Source: Intestinibaculum porci
GTDB lineage: Bacteria > Bacillota_I > Bacilli_A > Erysipelotrichales > Coprobacillaceae
Reading direction: 5' to 3'
Length of the DNA: 64,000 bases
Assembly (NCBI RefSeq): GCF_003925875.1
Contig: NZ_AP019309.1
Location: 1,612,001 to 1,676,000 of the forward strand
Numbering within the stretch: position 1 is the stretch's first letter; every line of letters starts with the position of its first letter. The notes beneath the pieces are model-generated. The model was not told the DNA's origin and did not search any database. It was given only the letters and a program-made list of their open reading frames with translations. Below are positions 25,212 to 33,363 of the stretch, one piece after another. Made by a program: the position numbers and the translations under genes.

Positions 25212-25771
25212 ATGTTAAAAAAGAAGAAAAGAATTGACGAATTCGATATTGCGAAGGGGATCGCTATTATTGCGATGATGATTGGACATTTAGGCATGAA
25301 GCATATCAATATGATTGTCTATGCCTTTCATATGCCATTATTTTTTATTCTAAGCGGTTATTTTTTATCGGCAAAAGATTCTTTTATACATTTTATAAAG
25401 AAGAAATTTATTGGACTGATCATACCTTATTATATATGTGCAGGGATGATCTGCCTCACCTCTGTCATAAGTAATCGTTTTGTAAACATGTTACATACGA
25501 CTTTTCAAACGCACGATATCACCACTTGGATCACGGCAATGTTTATGGGGCCGGCTCGCAGCACTTATTATCACATGGGCTTATTCCCATTGGCGGCATC
25601 TGGTTTCTCCAGGCTCTTTTTATCGCCTCAATACTGGTGAAATTACTGGATATCTTTATTGATCGTCACTATGAATATGTCAAAGCGATGATTGTCCTAT
25701 TATTAGCAGTCACATCCTACATAAGTGCAAAATACATCTGGTTGCCACTTAATATTCAGACAGGATTTTAG
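25212..25771 (+). pseudogene. Acyltransferase-3 family gene, frameshifted and 3'-truncated
   Basis: The N-terminal part reads R-I-D-E-F-D-I-A-K-G-I-A-I-I-A-M-M-I-G-H, the hallmark of membrane acyltransferase family 3 (OatA/YiaH-like), followed by A-F-H-M-P-L-F-F-I-L-S-G-Y-F. The frame moves by one base around 25,560-25,590: the new frame gives G-G-I-W-F-L-Q-A-L-F-I, which is the continuation expected for the family. The gene ends at 25771, where relic transposon sequence begins, having lost roughly the C-terminal 40%. It marks the left edge of the accessory island. Confidence 0.85.
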
Positions 25772-25821
25772 GAAGTGATTCATTATAAGGCATAGAAGAG
25801 GGAATCTCACAAATAATCTTC

Positions 25822-26271
25822 ATTCAATTAAAGAGTCTTTTGATCAATTCAGGATTTATGGATTTGATGAATGCATTGGATTCTATTGATGCCAGCGAGT
25901 ATGATGTTATTCGAAAACGAGAACTCGCTGAATCAGAAAGACTGATGAGATTAGACATTGACAATCAAAAAACTGCTGAACGTGAAAAAAAAGAAAGCAG
26001 TCGTTCAAAGCCGTCCATCAGACAAAGATGAACTTATAAAACTATCGGTCCAAAGAATTATGAGTGTTACTAAGCAGTTTAAGGTTAAAGATATTATCGA
26101 AACAGCCAAGAACCTATATGATCAAGGTTCATATAGCATTGTTGATAATAAGGAGTTTACGCGAGATGTAATGAAAAAATGGAAGGGAAAAAAGTGTACC
26201 ACAAAAAGAAGCCAGATAAAATTTCAGATGATGCATTAACTCAATTCTTAGATAACAATAGACAATCCTAA
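25822..26271 (+). pseudogene. Relic of a TnsC-like ATPase gene, C-terminal part (opposite orientation)
   Basis: Three short frames on the plus strand, joined, match the C-terminus of the tnsC gene at 26,962-28,659: L-M-N-A-L-D-S-I-D-A-S-E-Y-D, then P-S-D-K-D-E-L-I-K-L-S-V, F-T-R-D-V-M-K, and finally K-K-P-D-K-I-S-D-D-A-L-T-Q-F-L-D-N-N. Frameshifts occur in the A8 run near 26,000 and again near 26,185. Divergence is much greater than between the two good copies, so this is an older, related element in mirror orientation. A terminator hairpin overlaps its stop. Confidence 0.85.
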
Positions 26272-26305
26272 TTTAAAAGCTCCATCGAACAGGAGCTTTT
26301 AAATT
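26270..26305. terminator. Hairpin after the TnsC relic
   Basis: A perfect 14-bp stem (AATTTAAAAGCTCC / GGAGCTTTTAAATT) with an 8-nt loop. It sits where a terminator sits after the intact tnsC. Confidence 0.75.
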
Positions 26306-26314
26306 TAGCTATCT

Positions 26315-26541
26315 CATTAACGATAATATTATTATGAAATGCATTAAAATGATAGATTCAAAGTATCTATTAATGATGATACTATCATAGAATACAGTCT
26401 ATTAACGATGATATTATCATGAATTATAGCAAAATAGACATATGTGACATGCTCATTAACGATTATATTATATGAAATGATGGAAAAATACGTTTTACAT
26501 TAACAAAATAAGCTCTCATTAACAATGGTATTATCATCCAA
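26315..26541. repeat. Five dispersed repeats, probably an end of the relic transposon
   Basis: Copies begin near 26315, 26369, 26400, 26454 and 26517 with consensus ATTAACGATGATATTATC; two weaker part-copies lie near 26342 and 26498. Each full unit contains the dyad ATGATA-T-TATCAT. They follow the relic tnsC and its terminator, just as the 19-bp repeats follow the intact tnsC, so they are best read as transposase-binding sites of the older element. The sequence differs entirely from the other set. No gene lies between 26272 and 26961. Confidence 0.6.
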
Positions 26542-26651
26542 CAATATGATAAATTATGATAAAATTTAATAGATATTTTAGTTCGTATAATGTATATTAT
26601 GTAATTTTTAAGCAAAATGAGGGGACTTTAAGTACGCCATTTTTGTTAATT

Positions 26652-26884
26652 GAAAACACTATCGCGAACAGGACAATTTAATGCGAATAAATCAATGTTT
26701 TTTGAGAATTGTGTTAAAACACTACCGCGAACAGCAGTTTTTATAATGCAGAAAAACGATGATTTTGTTAAAACATAATCGCGAACAGCATACATTTTTT
26801 AAAAACACTATCGAGAACAGTAGCCAGTTTTTGAAAACATTATCGCGAACAGTAGCTGATTTTTGAAAACACTATCGAGAACAG
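26652..26884 (+). repeat. Left-end transposase-binding repeats (six copies)
   Basis: Six near-identical units with consensus AAAACACTATCGCGAACAG at 26652-26671, 26714-26734, 26768-26788, 26801-26820, 26832-26852 and 26862-26884. Two of them have GAG in place of GCG. All point the same way, as TnsB sites do in a Tn7-type end. Confidence 0.9.
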
Positions 26885-26932
26885 TAAGCTTATTTCATTA
26901 AATAATGGCTATAAAATGGTCTCTATTATGCT

Positions 26933-26962
26933 AAAAAAGTCTCCAGCTTTGTGCTAGAGACT
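26933..26962 (-). terminator. Terminator of the tns operon
   Basis: Minus-strand stem AGTCTCTAGC / GCTGGAGACT with a 5-nt loop and six Ts. The first base of the stem is the last base of the tnsC stop codon. Confidence 0.88.
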
Positions 26963-28659
26963 TAATTGGTATCTTGTGTGTTGTTGTCTAAAAACTGCAT
27001 CATAACGTCCTTTGACATGCGATCTGGTTTCTTTTTTGCTCTGATCTTTTTTCCTGATAAAACTTTCATTACATCTCTGGTGAACTGCTTTTCATCAGTA
27101 ACTGAATAATTGCCAGTTTCATAGAGCTCTTTAGATACATCGATAATACTGTTCACTTTGAAATCATCTGATACGGCGGTAATCTTAGCGACTGCTGATT
27201 TGATCAGCATATCCTTATCAGATGGCTTATTTTTGATTTTCGATATCGTACGTTCATGTTCGATGTCAGACTGCTTGCTGATGTCTTTTTTCATCAGCTT
27301 ACTGGCTTCTTCAATCTCAGCTAAACGTGTCCGGTCATAGTCTGAGGCACCAATATTATCAATCGTTTTCATCAGATTCGGATAATACTTTTTTGCAACT
27401 TTTCTAACGAAGGATTCATTAATCTTTGTCTTGCGATCAGTGATCAGTGCTTCATGCTGAAGTGCTGAATATAATCCAATAATCAGATCGATGATTCCAT
27501 GTGTACAGTCCATGAATGCCTTGAGCAAATCTGGCGTTAAATCTTCTTTAGTGATTTTTACGTCAGTCCATTGATAATCGATGAGTGCATTGAGTATGCG
27601 CATAAATGTCGAATGATTGGAACAGTATGAGTCAGCATAAATAGTTTTACCAAGTCGGCGATTCTGATGGATCTGATCTTCAAAAATCAGACGATAGGCA
27701 ATTTCAGTTCCGATGACACCAATACTGACGCCGGTACTGTTCATGATTGTAGTAATGGCCTGAAAAGATTCTGTTTTAACATTAACCCTTTCATGATTGT
27801 TATTCTTTGAAGTTAAAAACATTTGAATTTCATCAAATATTATTAATCCAATGTTAAAACGTTCAATAATATTAATGACAATATTAAGTTTTTCGCCTAA
27901 GCTGCGCACTTGATCGATTCGCTTCTGAAAAGCCGGATAAGTGTAACCAATAGCAGTATCAACAGCTTTTCCAATATTCGAATAAAAGGCTGACATATTG
28001 CCGTTAGGAGGACACTGGACAATCAGATAAAGAATCTGATAAATTTCGCCTCCCCCTTTCAATCTATGGATAACCACCTGTTTATAATGCGACATGATAA
28101 TTGACAGTGCTAAGCTTTTTCCAGTCCCGCCATATCCTTCAACATTAAAGGAACCATAACTTTCAAGATGAAGAGGATCCTTATACATCTTCACAGGTGA
28201 ATTATTATTGAAATCAGCATTGGTTGTTTTGTTGATACTTGATCCGTCGAAAGAAACTCTTCTGTTTCGATATCCTTTAATGAGGGCCTGGTAAATAGCC
28301 CTGTCAAGATTTTCATGAAACGGCAGCATAATACGAAACTGCTCTCTAAGCATAACAATATTCTCAAGCTTCTCAGAAAGTGACATACCCCCTAATTCTT
28401 CCTCATTATATGAATAGACAGGCTGGGTAAAGTCTGTTTCAAGATCTTTTAATGATCGCGGAAGCGGAATGGATTCGATATAAGGATTGTGGCTGTCACT
28501 ATTTGATGCGACGTATTCAGCATAAACCACCTGCTCATCTTTTGAGTACTGTTCATAAAGATTATGGCCTTCTGTGAGGGTTTTGTAGTGAATATCAAAC
28601 ATAGAATTCTCACAGATAGATCGTGTAAAGAAATTCACTCCGTTTAATCCTTTTTCCAT
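26962..28659 (-). CDS. tnsC: TnsC-like AAA+ transposition regulator
   Basis: 565 residues. AAA+ ATPase with Walker A G-Y-G-G-T-G-K-S near 175-182 and Walker B L-I-I-F-D-E-I-Q near 268-275. A long N-terminal region precedes the ATPase core and a charged C-terminal tail (S-K-Q-S-D-I-E-H-E-R onwards) follows it. In Tn7 systems TnsC links the target selector (TnsD/TniQ) to the TnsAB transposase and gives target immunity. The preferred start is the ATG at 28659, 9 nt after AGGAGG; in-frame ATGs at 28668 and 28677 lie within or upstream of that site. The gene begins at the tnsB stop and is last in the operon. Its 3' two-thirds are repeated almost exactly at 41,375-42,574. Confidence 0.9.
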   Translation of the reverse strand: MEKGLNGVNFFTRSICENSMFDIHYKTLTEGHNLYEQYSKDEQVVYAEYVASNSDSHNPYIESIPLPRSLKDLETDFTQPVYSYNEEELGGMSLSEKLENIVMLREQFRIMLPFHENLDRAIYQALIKGYRNRRVSFDGSSINKTTNADFNNNSPVKMYKDPLHLESYGSFNVEGYGGTGKSLALSIIMSHYKQVVIHRLKGGGEIYQILYLIVQCPPNGNMSAFYSNIGKAVDTAIGYTYPAFQKRIDQVRSLGEKLNIVINIIERFNIGLIIFDEIQMFLTSKNNNHERVNVKTESFQAITTIMNSTGVSIGVIGTEIAYRLIFEDQIHQNRRLGKTIYADSYCSNHSTFMRILNALIDYQWTDVKITKEDLTPDLLKAFMDCTHGIIDLIIGLYSALQHEALITDRKTKINESFVRKVAKKYYPNLMKTIDNIGASDYDRTRLAEIEEASKLMKKDISKQSDIEHERTISKIKNKPSDKDMLIKSAVAKITAVSDDFKVNSIIDVSKELYETGNYSVTDEKQFTRDVMKVLSGKKIRAKKKPDRMSKDVMMQFLDNNTQDTN

Positions 28660-28676
28660 TGGCTGCATCCTCCTCA

Positions 28677-30425
28677 TTAATCAAGAATAAAATCTTTTTC
28701 TTCATCACTCATATGGTCGGAAATTTCGTCCCATGATGGCCATGATCTGTCTTTCTGATTTCTTTCAATCATTGCTTTTTCTTTTGTCTTCATCTCGCTG
28801 TTTAATGCCTTATGCATTGCGTTTTCTGATTTAATTAGGTTCTTTACTGCAATTCTGTTTTCGCTCATATTTTGAATATTGGCATAGGTATCGCGTTTAT
28901 TTTCAGTCAGAACGCTTTTGACGAGAATTCTGTTTGCTACATCAATAGCAATATTCTGCTCTCTTGCATGGGCTTCTAATTCTTTTTGAATTTTTCTGTA
29001 CTTCATATAAATTTCGTATGGCATATCTTTAAAGTCCATATTATAAGTCTTTTTAGGATTGAGAGTCATGAGCCTGAGCTTATTATCTTTAATGTAGTAG
29101 AGATGAGAAACATCACGGCGATCCATACGAACCTCCATCTTATGATGACTTCCCTTCCAGCGAAGATCATCAATGTCAGTATCATTATACTGATACCATA
29201 ATTCTTCCCATCTGACACCATTTTTGCTGATGTAGCAGGTTGTAGGCGTCATAAGCGAATACATGAACGCATTTTTATTACCGATAGGATGGACGGTATG
29301 GTATTTGCTATTATAGTAGTTCCAAAGATTGATTGGTGAACATAAAATCTTTTGACTGAGCATTTCTTTTGAACGCTTGAAATTTTCGATTTCCGACATA
29401 TTATAGGCAAGCACATTTGAGATGCAGATTTTCATAATATCATAGTAATCAAGAACTGCTTTTTCATGATGATTGGAATCATGAAGTTTGCTAATGAGTC
29501 CATATTCTGCAAGGATATCTTTCCAAATGGCACCAAAGAGACTGAACTGCTTTTCAACTGTTCCCTTGCGGCTGGCGGTTCTTGCTGGGGTTGGAATAAG
29601 ATTTATGCTGTTCTCCTGACAAATGCGAGCAAACTCTTTTGACATATATTCAGAGCCACGATCGACTCTAATCGCATTAACACGATTTCCAGAAGGCCAG
29701 GCTTCTGGCTTAATTTCAACGCCATATTTTTTACAGAATTCCACATGGTCTTCAGCTAAATTCATCAGGCAATGAGTAGCACCAACAACTGAGTTGTTAT
29801 CAAGGGAAACAGAAATAGCCATTACAAGTTTGCTCTGAACGTCGATAATGACATGCAGAATAAATCTGCCAATAGCTAACGATGGATCAAAATAGGAAAC
29901 TGCTGACAAATCCATTTCCTGCTCATCCATTTCAACAACTGTAGTTGGTCCATGAATATCAAACAGAAAATCAGAATCATTTAAGGAATTATTTCCTTCT
30001 GATACGTCTTTTCGCTTTGCCCTTATTAATGATTTTTCTTCTTCCGTAATAACTTTGTTAAGTCGATATCGAAACTGATTTATGGAAGGAATTTCTGATG
30101 CTGGCAAAAGCGCCGGCATCGTTGAGCCATCTTCTTCACGAATATATTCAGTATAATATTTTCCCAGCATATCCTTATAGCATGATGATACTGATGAGAA
30201 AATGTTAGACTTATATTTCTTTATATAGCTATCTATGTTTTTTATATCATTGTCAGTCAGATTTACCAAAAGTTGAGTATTTTGGTTTTCTCCCAACTTT
30301 GCTGTGATAGACTCTATGTGAAAGATCGTGTGATAAGATTCGTTGGTCATAAAGCGCATTTGTATCAAAACCAGACTGCAGAAAGCGCCTATATATTCTC
30401 CAAATTTTGGTCTTGCCGATACCAT
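28677..30425 (-). CDS. tnsB: TnsB-like DDE transposase, catalytic part (out of frame with its N-terminal part)
   Basis: This open frame holds the RNase H-fold catalytic core: D167 in V-V-E-M-D-E-Q, D255 in A-I-R-V-D-R-G-S-E-Y and E291 in K-G-T-V-E-K-Q, followed by the beta-barrel and C-terminal TnsC-interacting region. TnsB binds the end repeats and joins 3' ends to target DNA. The frame is open up to an ATG at 30425, but that ATG has no ribosome site and lies inside the other tnsB frame. Homology-like sequence appears only from about L-T-D-N-D-I (around 30,255) onward. The N-terminal DNA-binding part is in the overlapping gene at 30,253-30,843, one base out of register, so the full protein needs a frameshift or the two parts must work in trans. 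Confidence 0.82.
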   Translation of the reverse strand: MVSARPKFGEYIGAFCSLVLIQMRFMTNESYHTIFHIESITAKLGENQNTQLLVNLTDNDIKNIDSYIKKYKSNIFSSVSSCYKDMLGKYYTEYIREEDGSTMPALLPASEIPSINQFRYRLNKVITEEEKSLIRAKRKDVSEGNNSLNDSDFLFDIHGPTTVVEMDEQEMDLSAVSYFDPSLAIGRFILHVIIDVQSKLVMAISVSLDNNSVVGATHCLMNLAEDHVEFCKKYGVEIKPEAWPSGNRVNAIRVDRGSEYMSKEFARICQENSINLIPTPARTASRKGTVEKQFSLFGAIWKDILAEYGLISKLHDSNHHEKAVLDYYDIMKICISNVLAYNMSEIENFKRSKEMLSQKILCSPINLWNYYNSKYHTVHPIGNKNAFMYSLMTPTTCYISKNGVRWEELWYQYNDTDIDDLRWKGSHHKMEVRMDRRDVSHLYYIKDNKLRLMTLNPKKTYNMDFKDMPYEIYMKYRKIQKELEAHAREQNIAIDVANRILVKSVLTENKRDTYANIQNMSENRIAVKNLIKSENAMHKALNSEMKTKEKAMIERNQKDRSWPSWDEISDHMSDEEKDFILD

Positions 30426-30843
30426 ACTTAGTCATCTGCGCTTGTGTAAAATGAGTGCCTGCCTGGGTTTTCAGCTTAATATAATCATTTTTAAAATATT
30501 TCTGCATCTCAATTGCAATTTTCATATTTAAATCATGTGCCTCACGGATTTTAAAATCGATTTTATCTTCATCAACGATCAGATCTTCATGCTGCAGAAT
30601 TTGAATTTCAGAACGGTCCAAAAGCTTATTTAAATAGTCTTTGCTGATTGCTTTAATATTAATGGAATTAATGTTCATCTGAACCAGCTGTACTTCATCA
30701 TCAATCAAAGAAACAATTCTGTATGATACACCAGTGTTGGAGAATGCAATTACATCGCCGATCTTGAAATCAGGCACTGTTTTATTATCTTCGTTTTCCG
30801 TAAGCCCTTTAGAGAGCAGTTTATCAATCATTGAGTTGGCCAT
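30253..30843 (-). CDS. tnsB: TnsB-like transposase, N-terminal DNA-binding part
   Basis: 196 residues. Residues about 100-185 hold a helix-turn-helix region (F-T-Q-A-Q-M-T-K-Y-G-I-G-K-T-K-I-W-R-I-Y) and end in the linker G-R-K-P-K-Y, a usual feature just before the catalytic domain of TnsB/TniA proteins. The frame then stops at TGA (30253-30255), followed by C. Joined to the next frame the product would be about 730 residues, near the length of Tn7 TnsB. The ATG overlaps the tnsA stop (TAATG). I cannot tell from one sequence whether this is a decay mutation, a sequencing error or programmed recoding. Confidence 0.8.
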   Translation of the reverse strand: MANSMIDKLLSKGLTENEDNKTVPDFKIGDVIAFSNTGVSYRIVSLIDDEVQLVQMNINSINIKAISKDYLNKLLDRSEIQILQHEDLIVDEDKIDFKIREAHDLNMKIAIEMQKYFKNDYIKLKTQAGTHFTQAQMTKYGIGKTKIWRIYRRFLQSGFDTNALYDQRILSHDLSHRVYHSKVGRKPKYSTFGKSD

Positions 30844-31586
30844 TATTTTTTCATCTCCTTCAGAAAAGCGGCAAATTCATCTTTTAAAGCAGGGGTTTTG
30901 TAAATAAGCTGATCGAGATCTAACAATCTATCCATAAGATTGACTTCAATCATGTGATGTGTGATTTTGTACTGTATAAATGAGTAAAGGTCGTGAATCT
31001 GATCAATATCAGCTATATAGAATGCATTTCTTAAATTTGCCACATAAGTTTGCATTGGTTCAAGATCTTCTCTTGTGATGATGATGAACTGTATTCCTTT
31101 TTGATTCCAGTATGTTTTTTCAATAAAAAGATTCTTACTGATGGATACATTACTAAGATAACTGCTGTCATACTTGACTGAGTATACTTTTTCGCTTCCG
31201 TCCTTAAAGTCAACAAGCAAATCAGAAGTCATAACTGTTTCTTGATGTCCTTTTGGACTATTTTTTCTTGGATGATCAATGCCATACTTTTCGCAAATTT
31301 TCTTTGTTATTTCAATATCAAGAGGAAATTGCTCTCTAATATCGGTTACTGATTGGTCATATCGTAAAATGTACCATGCCATAGTTTCTCCAACACTAAG
31401 AAGATGTACATCGCGCTTATTGTATGGATCGATAATAACTGTAGCACCACCTTGATTACTGTTAAACTCCTGTGCCCTAATCCATGGGCGATATTCAGCA
31501 CCAGTTCCTTCCCCTCTATGTTCCTTTTTCTTTGTTTCATCTGAAACTGTTCGACCATAGAAGTAATTTCTCTTTTTCTGTTTCAT
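30843..31586 (-). CDS. tnsA: TnsA-like endonuclease subunit of a heteromeric transposase
   Basis: 247 residues. The restriction-endonuclease-like site is complete: E67 in S-V-G-E-T, D122 in M-T-S-D-L-L-V-D-F and K138 in V-Y-S-V-K-Y, matching E63, D114 and K132 of Tn7 TnsA. The hallmark R-E-Q-F-P-L is at 84-89. TnsA cuts the 5' ends of the transposon while TnsB cuts the 3' ends, giving full excision. The C-terminal 100 residues match the winged-helix part that contacts TnsC. The gene overlaps tniQ by 4 nt and tnsB by 1 nt, so the operon is tightly coupled. Confidence 0.93.
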   Translation of the reverse strand: MKQKKRNYFYGRTVSDETKKKEHRGEGTGAEYRPWIRAQEFNSNQGGATVIIDPYNKRDVHLLSVGETMAWYILRYDQSVTDIREQFPLDIEITKKICEKYGIDHPRKNSPKGHQETVMTSDLLVDFKDGSEKVYSVKYDSSYLSNVSISKNLFIEKTYWNQKGIQFIIITREDLEPMQTYVANLRNAFYIADIDQIHDLYSFIQYKITHHMIEVNLMDRLLDLDQLIYKTPALKDEFAAFLKEMKK

Positions 31587-32620
31587 TTTCTTATTATCCT
31601 TTTCATATACATATTTTTAAATGGACGACACTTTGAGCAACTGCATGTAGCATAATTTAATGTGCCGAAACACTTTAAAGTTGATGCTCCGCATGGATAA
31701 ATTACTTTTAGCAAATCATTGTTTTGTTCGATAACAGTACCATATAGACCAAAATCTGACCCCGGCGCAATGATTTTGCTGTCCGTTTTGATAAATTCCT
31801 CGGAACTGGCAATAAAATGATCATAGTTTCCAAACAGTAATCTAATAAGACTAATAACATCAGTGATCTGCTCTGCTGTTTCAAAAGGAACATCCATATA
31901 GTTTGTAAAATAGGCATCCGGGTATTTTAATGAAGTAAAACGATCCATTCCTTTTTTTCGAAGATAATCGACAAACTGATTATAGCCATTTCCTTTATAG
32001 TGATATTCTTCAAGTACTTCACAGTATTTATTATAAAGAAGATGTTTGATGGAGCGAAAATCAAATGTATACACAGATGAATATATATCAGCAAGAAGTT
32101 TACTGAGTTCGATATCAGGTTCATCAGTGAAGCCGTGATGTTCAATCAACATTCCATTTGCTGATAGATCAACTGATTTAAGAGGTCTTGAACATTCCAA
32201 ACAGCAGCTTATGCCAGGTATCTGATTTACTGTTTTGAAATATCCTGAATCACAATGATCACAGTATTTTAATGATGCATCATTAGCTGTAATTCCTGTT
32301 TCCCAATGGTTTTTATGAGAATATGCAAGAGATAAATAATACTGCAACTGAGCTTCACCAACGAAATGCTTATAAAAGTCATATAATGTTGCCGATTTTA
32401 TTAAAGAAGTGGTGTTTAATTTAAGGTCTGGCACGCAAGAAGCAAGCGTTCCAATCATCATTGTAATTGAGTTGATCTTGTTGATAGACAGCTTACATTC
32501 AGCATTCATAAGATCCGCAAGAAAATCTTCGAGATGAGTGTAAGCATTAAGCCAGGACATCCTAATCAGCCATCCTAGAAAGTATTCGTCATGAAACGGT
32601 TTTGTGATATTATGTATCAT
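31583..32620 (-). CDS. tniQ: TniQ/TnsD-like target-selection protein
   Basis: 345 residues. The N-terminal region (P-F-H-D-E-Y-F-L-G-W-L-I-R-M-S) fits TniQ, followed by a zinc-ribbon with cysteines near 120, 123, 139/140 and 143. The C-terminal half has a further C-x-C-x2-C cluster (C-S-C-S-K-C). TniQ/TnsD proteins bind the attachment site and recruit TnsC. This one is short compared with TnsD of Tn7 and near the size range of short TniQ proteins. The start is taken at ATG 32620, nine bases after AGGTGAGG, rather than GTG 32629. It is the first gene of the tns operon. Confidence 0.85.
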   Translation of the reverse strand: MIHNITKPFHDEYFLGWLIRMSWLNAYTHLEDFLADLMNAECKLSINKINSITMMIGTLASCVPDLKLNTTSLIKSATLYDFYKHFVGEAQLQYYLSLAYSHKNHWETGITANDASLKYCDHCDSGYFKTVNQIPGISCCLECSRPLKSVDLSANGMLIEHHGFTDEPDIELSKLLADIYSSVYTFDFRSIKHLLYNKYCEVLEEYHYKGNGYNQFVDYLRKKGMDRFTSLKYPDAYFTNYMDVPFETAEQITDVISLIRLLFGNYDHFIASSEEFIKTDSKIIAPGSDFGLYGTVIEQNNDLLKVIYPCGASTLKCFGTLNYATCSCSKCRPFKNMYMKRIIRK

Positions 32621-32682
32621 ACTTTTCACCTCACCTTCATTTAATCTGATATTCTAAAAAAGTGAAGATTTTAAGTGATTAT

Positions 32683-32697
32683 GCGTAATATTTACGC
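32683..32697. promoter_or_regulatory. Dyad upstream of the tns operon
   Basis: GCGTAATATTTACGC: inverted arms GCGTAA/TTACGC with a 3-nt centre, 63 bases before the tniQ start. It is a candidate operator for the operon; no regulator is identified. Otherwise 32,621-32,870 shows no gene. Confidence 0.4.
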
Positions 32698-32870
32698 AAG
32701 AAATGATTATTTAAATTGTGAAATGTAAATTATACTTACCTTTAAACATATCATACTCCATTTTTTAGCATATTCAACAGAAAACGCTATCATAGAGAAA
32801 ATTTTTGATCTTTTATTATATTAAAATTCACATATTATGATACTGAAAGGAGTCGATTGACTATTTAGCG

Positions 32871-33019
32871 GTTCCACCCTTGATACTATTGCACCAGGGA
32901 AGGAAAAAGACGTTACTGTCGGTTATGGCACAAATAAATTAGGTACCTTTGAACTTCATTTTAAGCCAGCTCTCTCTTTTAAAAAAGAAGCAATCTACAA
33001 AGTAAAAGTTGACAAATAA
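32871..33019 (+). pseudogene. 3' fragment of a secreted/lipoprotein-type gene
   Basis: An open frame without a start encodes F-S-G-S-T-L-D-T-I-A-P-G-K-E-K-D-V and L-G-T-F-E-L-H-F-K-P, ending K-V-K-V-D-K and TAA. The pattern resembles the last beta-strands of an immunoglobulin-like DUF4352/DUF5067-type domain of a surface lipoprotein. About 48 codons remain; the upstream part is absent. It is a leftover inside the transposon. Confidence 0.55.
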
Positions 33020-33059
33020 CGAATTGAGCTGTCCTTGTGGCTGCTTTTTGTTATTCCAT

Positions 33060-33083
33060 AAAAAAACGGGAACACAGTTCCCG
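33060..33083 (-). terminator. Terminator of the restriction-modification operon
   Basis: Minus-strand stem CGGGAAC / GTTCCCG with a 3-nt loop and at least seven Ts, just after the XRE gene. The same 17-bp hairpin recurs at 37162-37178 without the T-run. Confidence 0.9.
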
Positions 33084-33084
33084 A

Positions 33085-33348
33085 TTATGATTCAATCTTT
33101 TTAAGATCCTTTGTTGTTTCTACGGCAATTCTCATCACTTCCGACAAATCGCACTGATAGATTTCACACATATGATAGGCATCGATTAGAGACACCGTAA
33201 TTGTGCCACTTTCGATCTGCGAGAGCCAGTTTCTTGTTTTGCCAAAAGCTTCAGCAGCGTCTAGCTGTTTGACTTTAGCAAGACGACGCCTTCTTCCCAG
33301 CTCAAGTCCAAGACAACGCTTATCTATGTCAGTTAATTTATACTCCAT
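33085..33348 (-). CDS. XRE-family helix-turn-helix regulator (controller candidate)
   Basis: 87 residues. A Cro/C1-type helix-turn-helix spans about 15-70: L-G-R-R-R-R-L-A-K-V-K-Q-L-D-A-A-E-A-F-G, then W-L-S-Q-I-E-S-G-T. The family is commonly used as controller protein for restriction-modification operons. It follows hsdR by 15 nt (from the 33348 start) and is the last gene of the operon, so its level would report restriction-gene expression. The ATG at 33348 follows GGAAGGTGA; a GTG at 33357 overlaps that site. A frameshifted relative lies on the other side of hsdM at 40,712. Confidence 0.85.
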   Translation of the reverse strand: MEYKLTDIDKRCLGLELGRRRRLAKVKQLDAAEAFGKTRNWLSQIESGTITVSLIDAYHMCEIYQCDLSEVMRIAVETTKDLKKIES

Positions 33349-33363
33349 AACAATCACCTTCCT

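Noticed and set aside
26315-26884. Repeated short sequences that might be a CRISPR array
   Set aside because: Units are 19-25 bp, unevenly spaced, imperfect, without uniform spacers, and no cas genes are near. They match the end repeats of Tn7-like elements.
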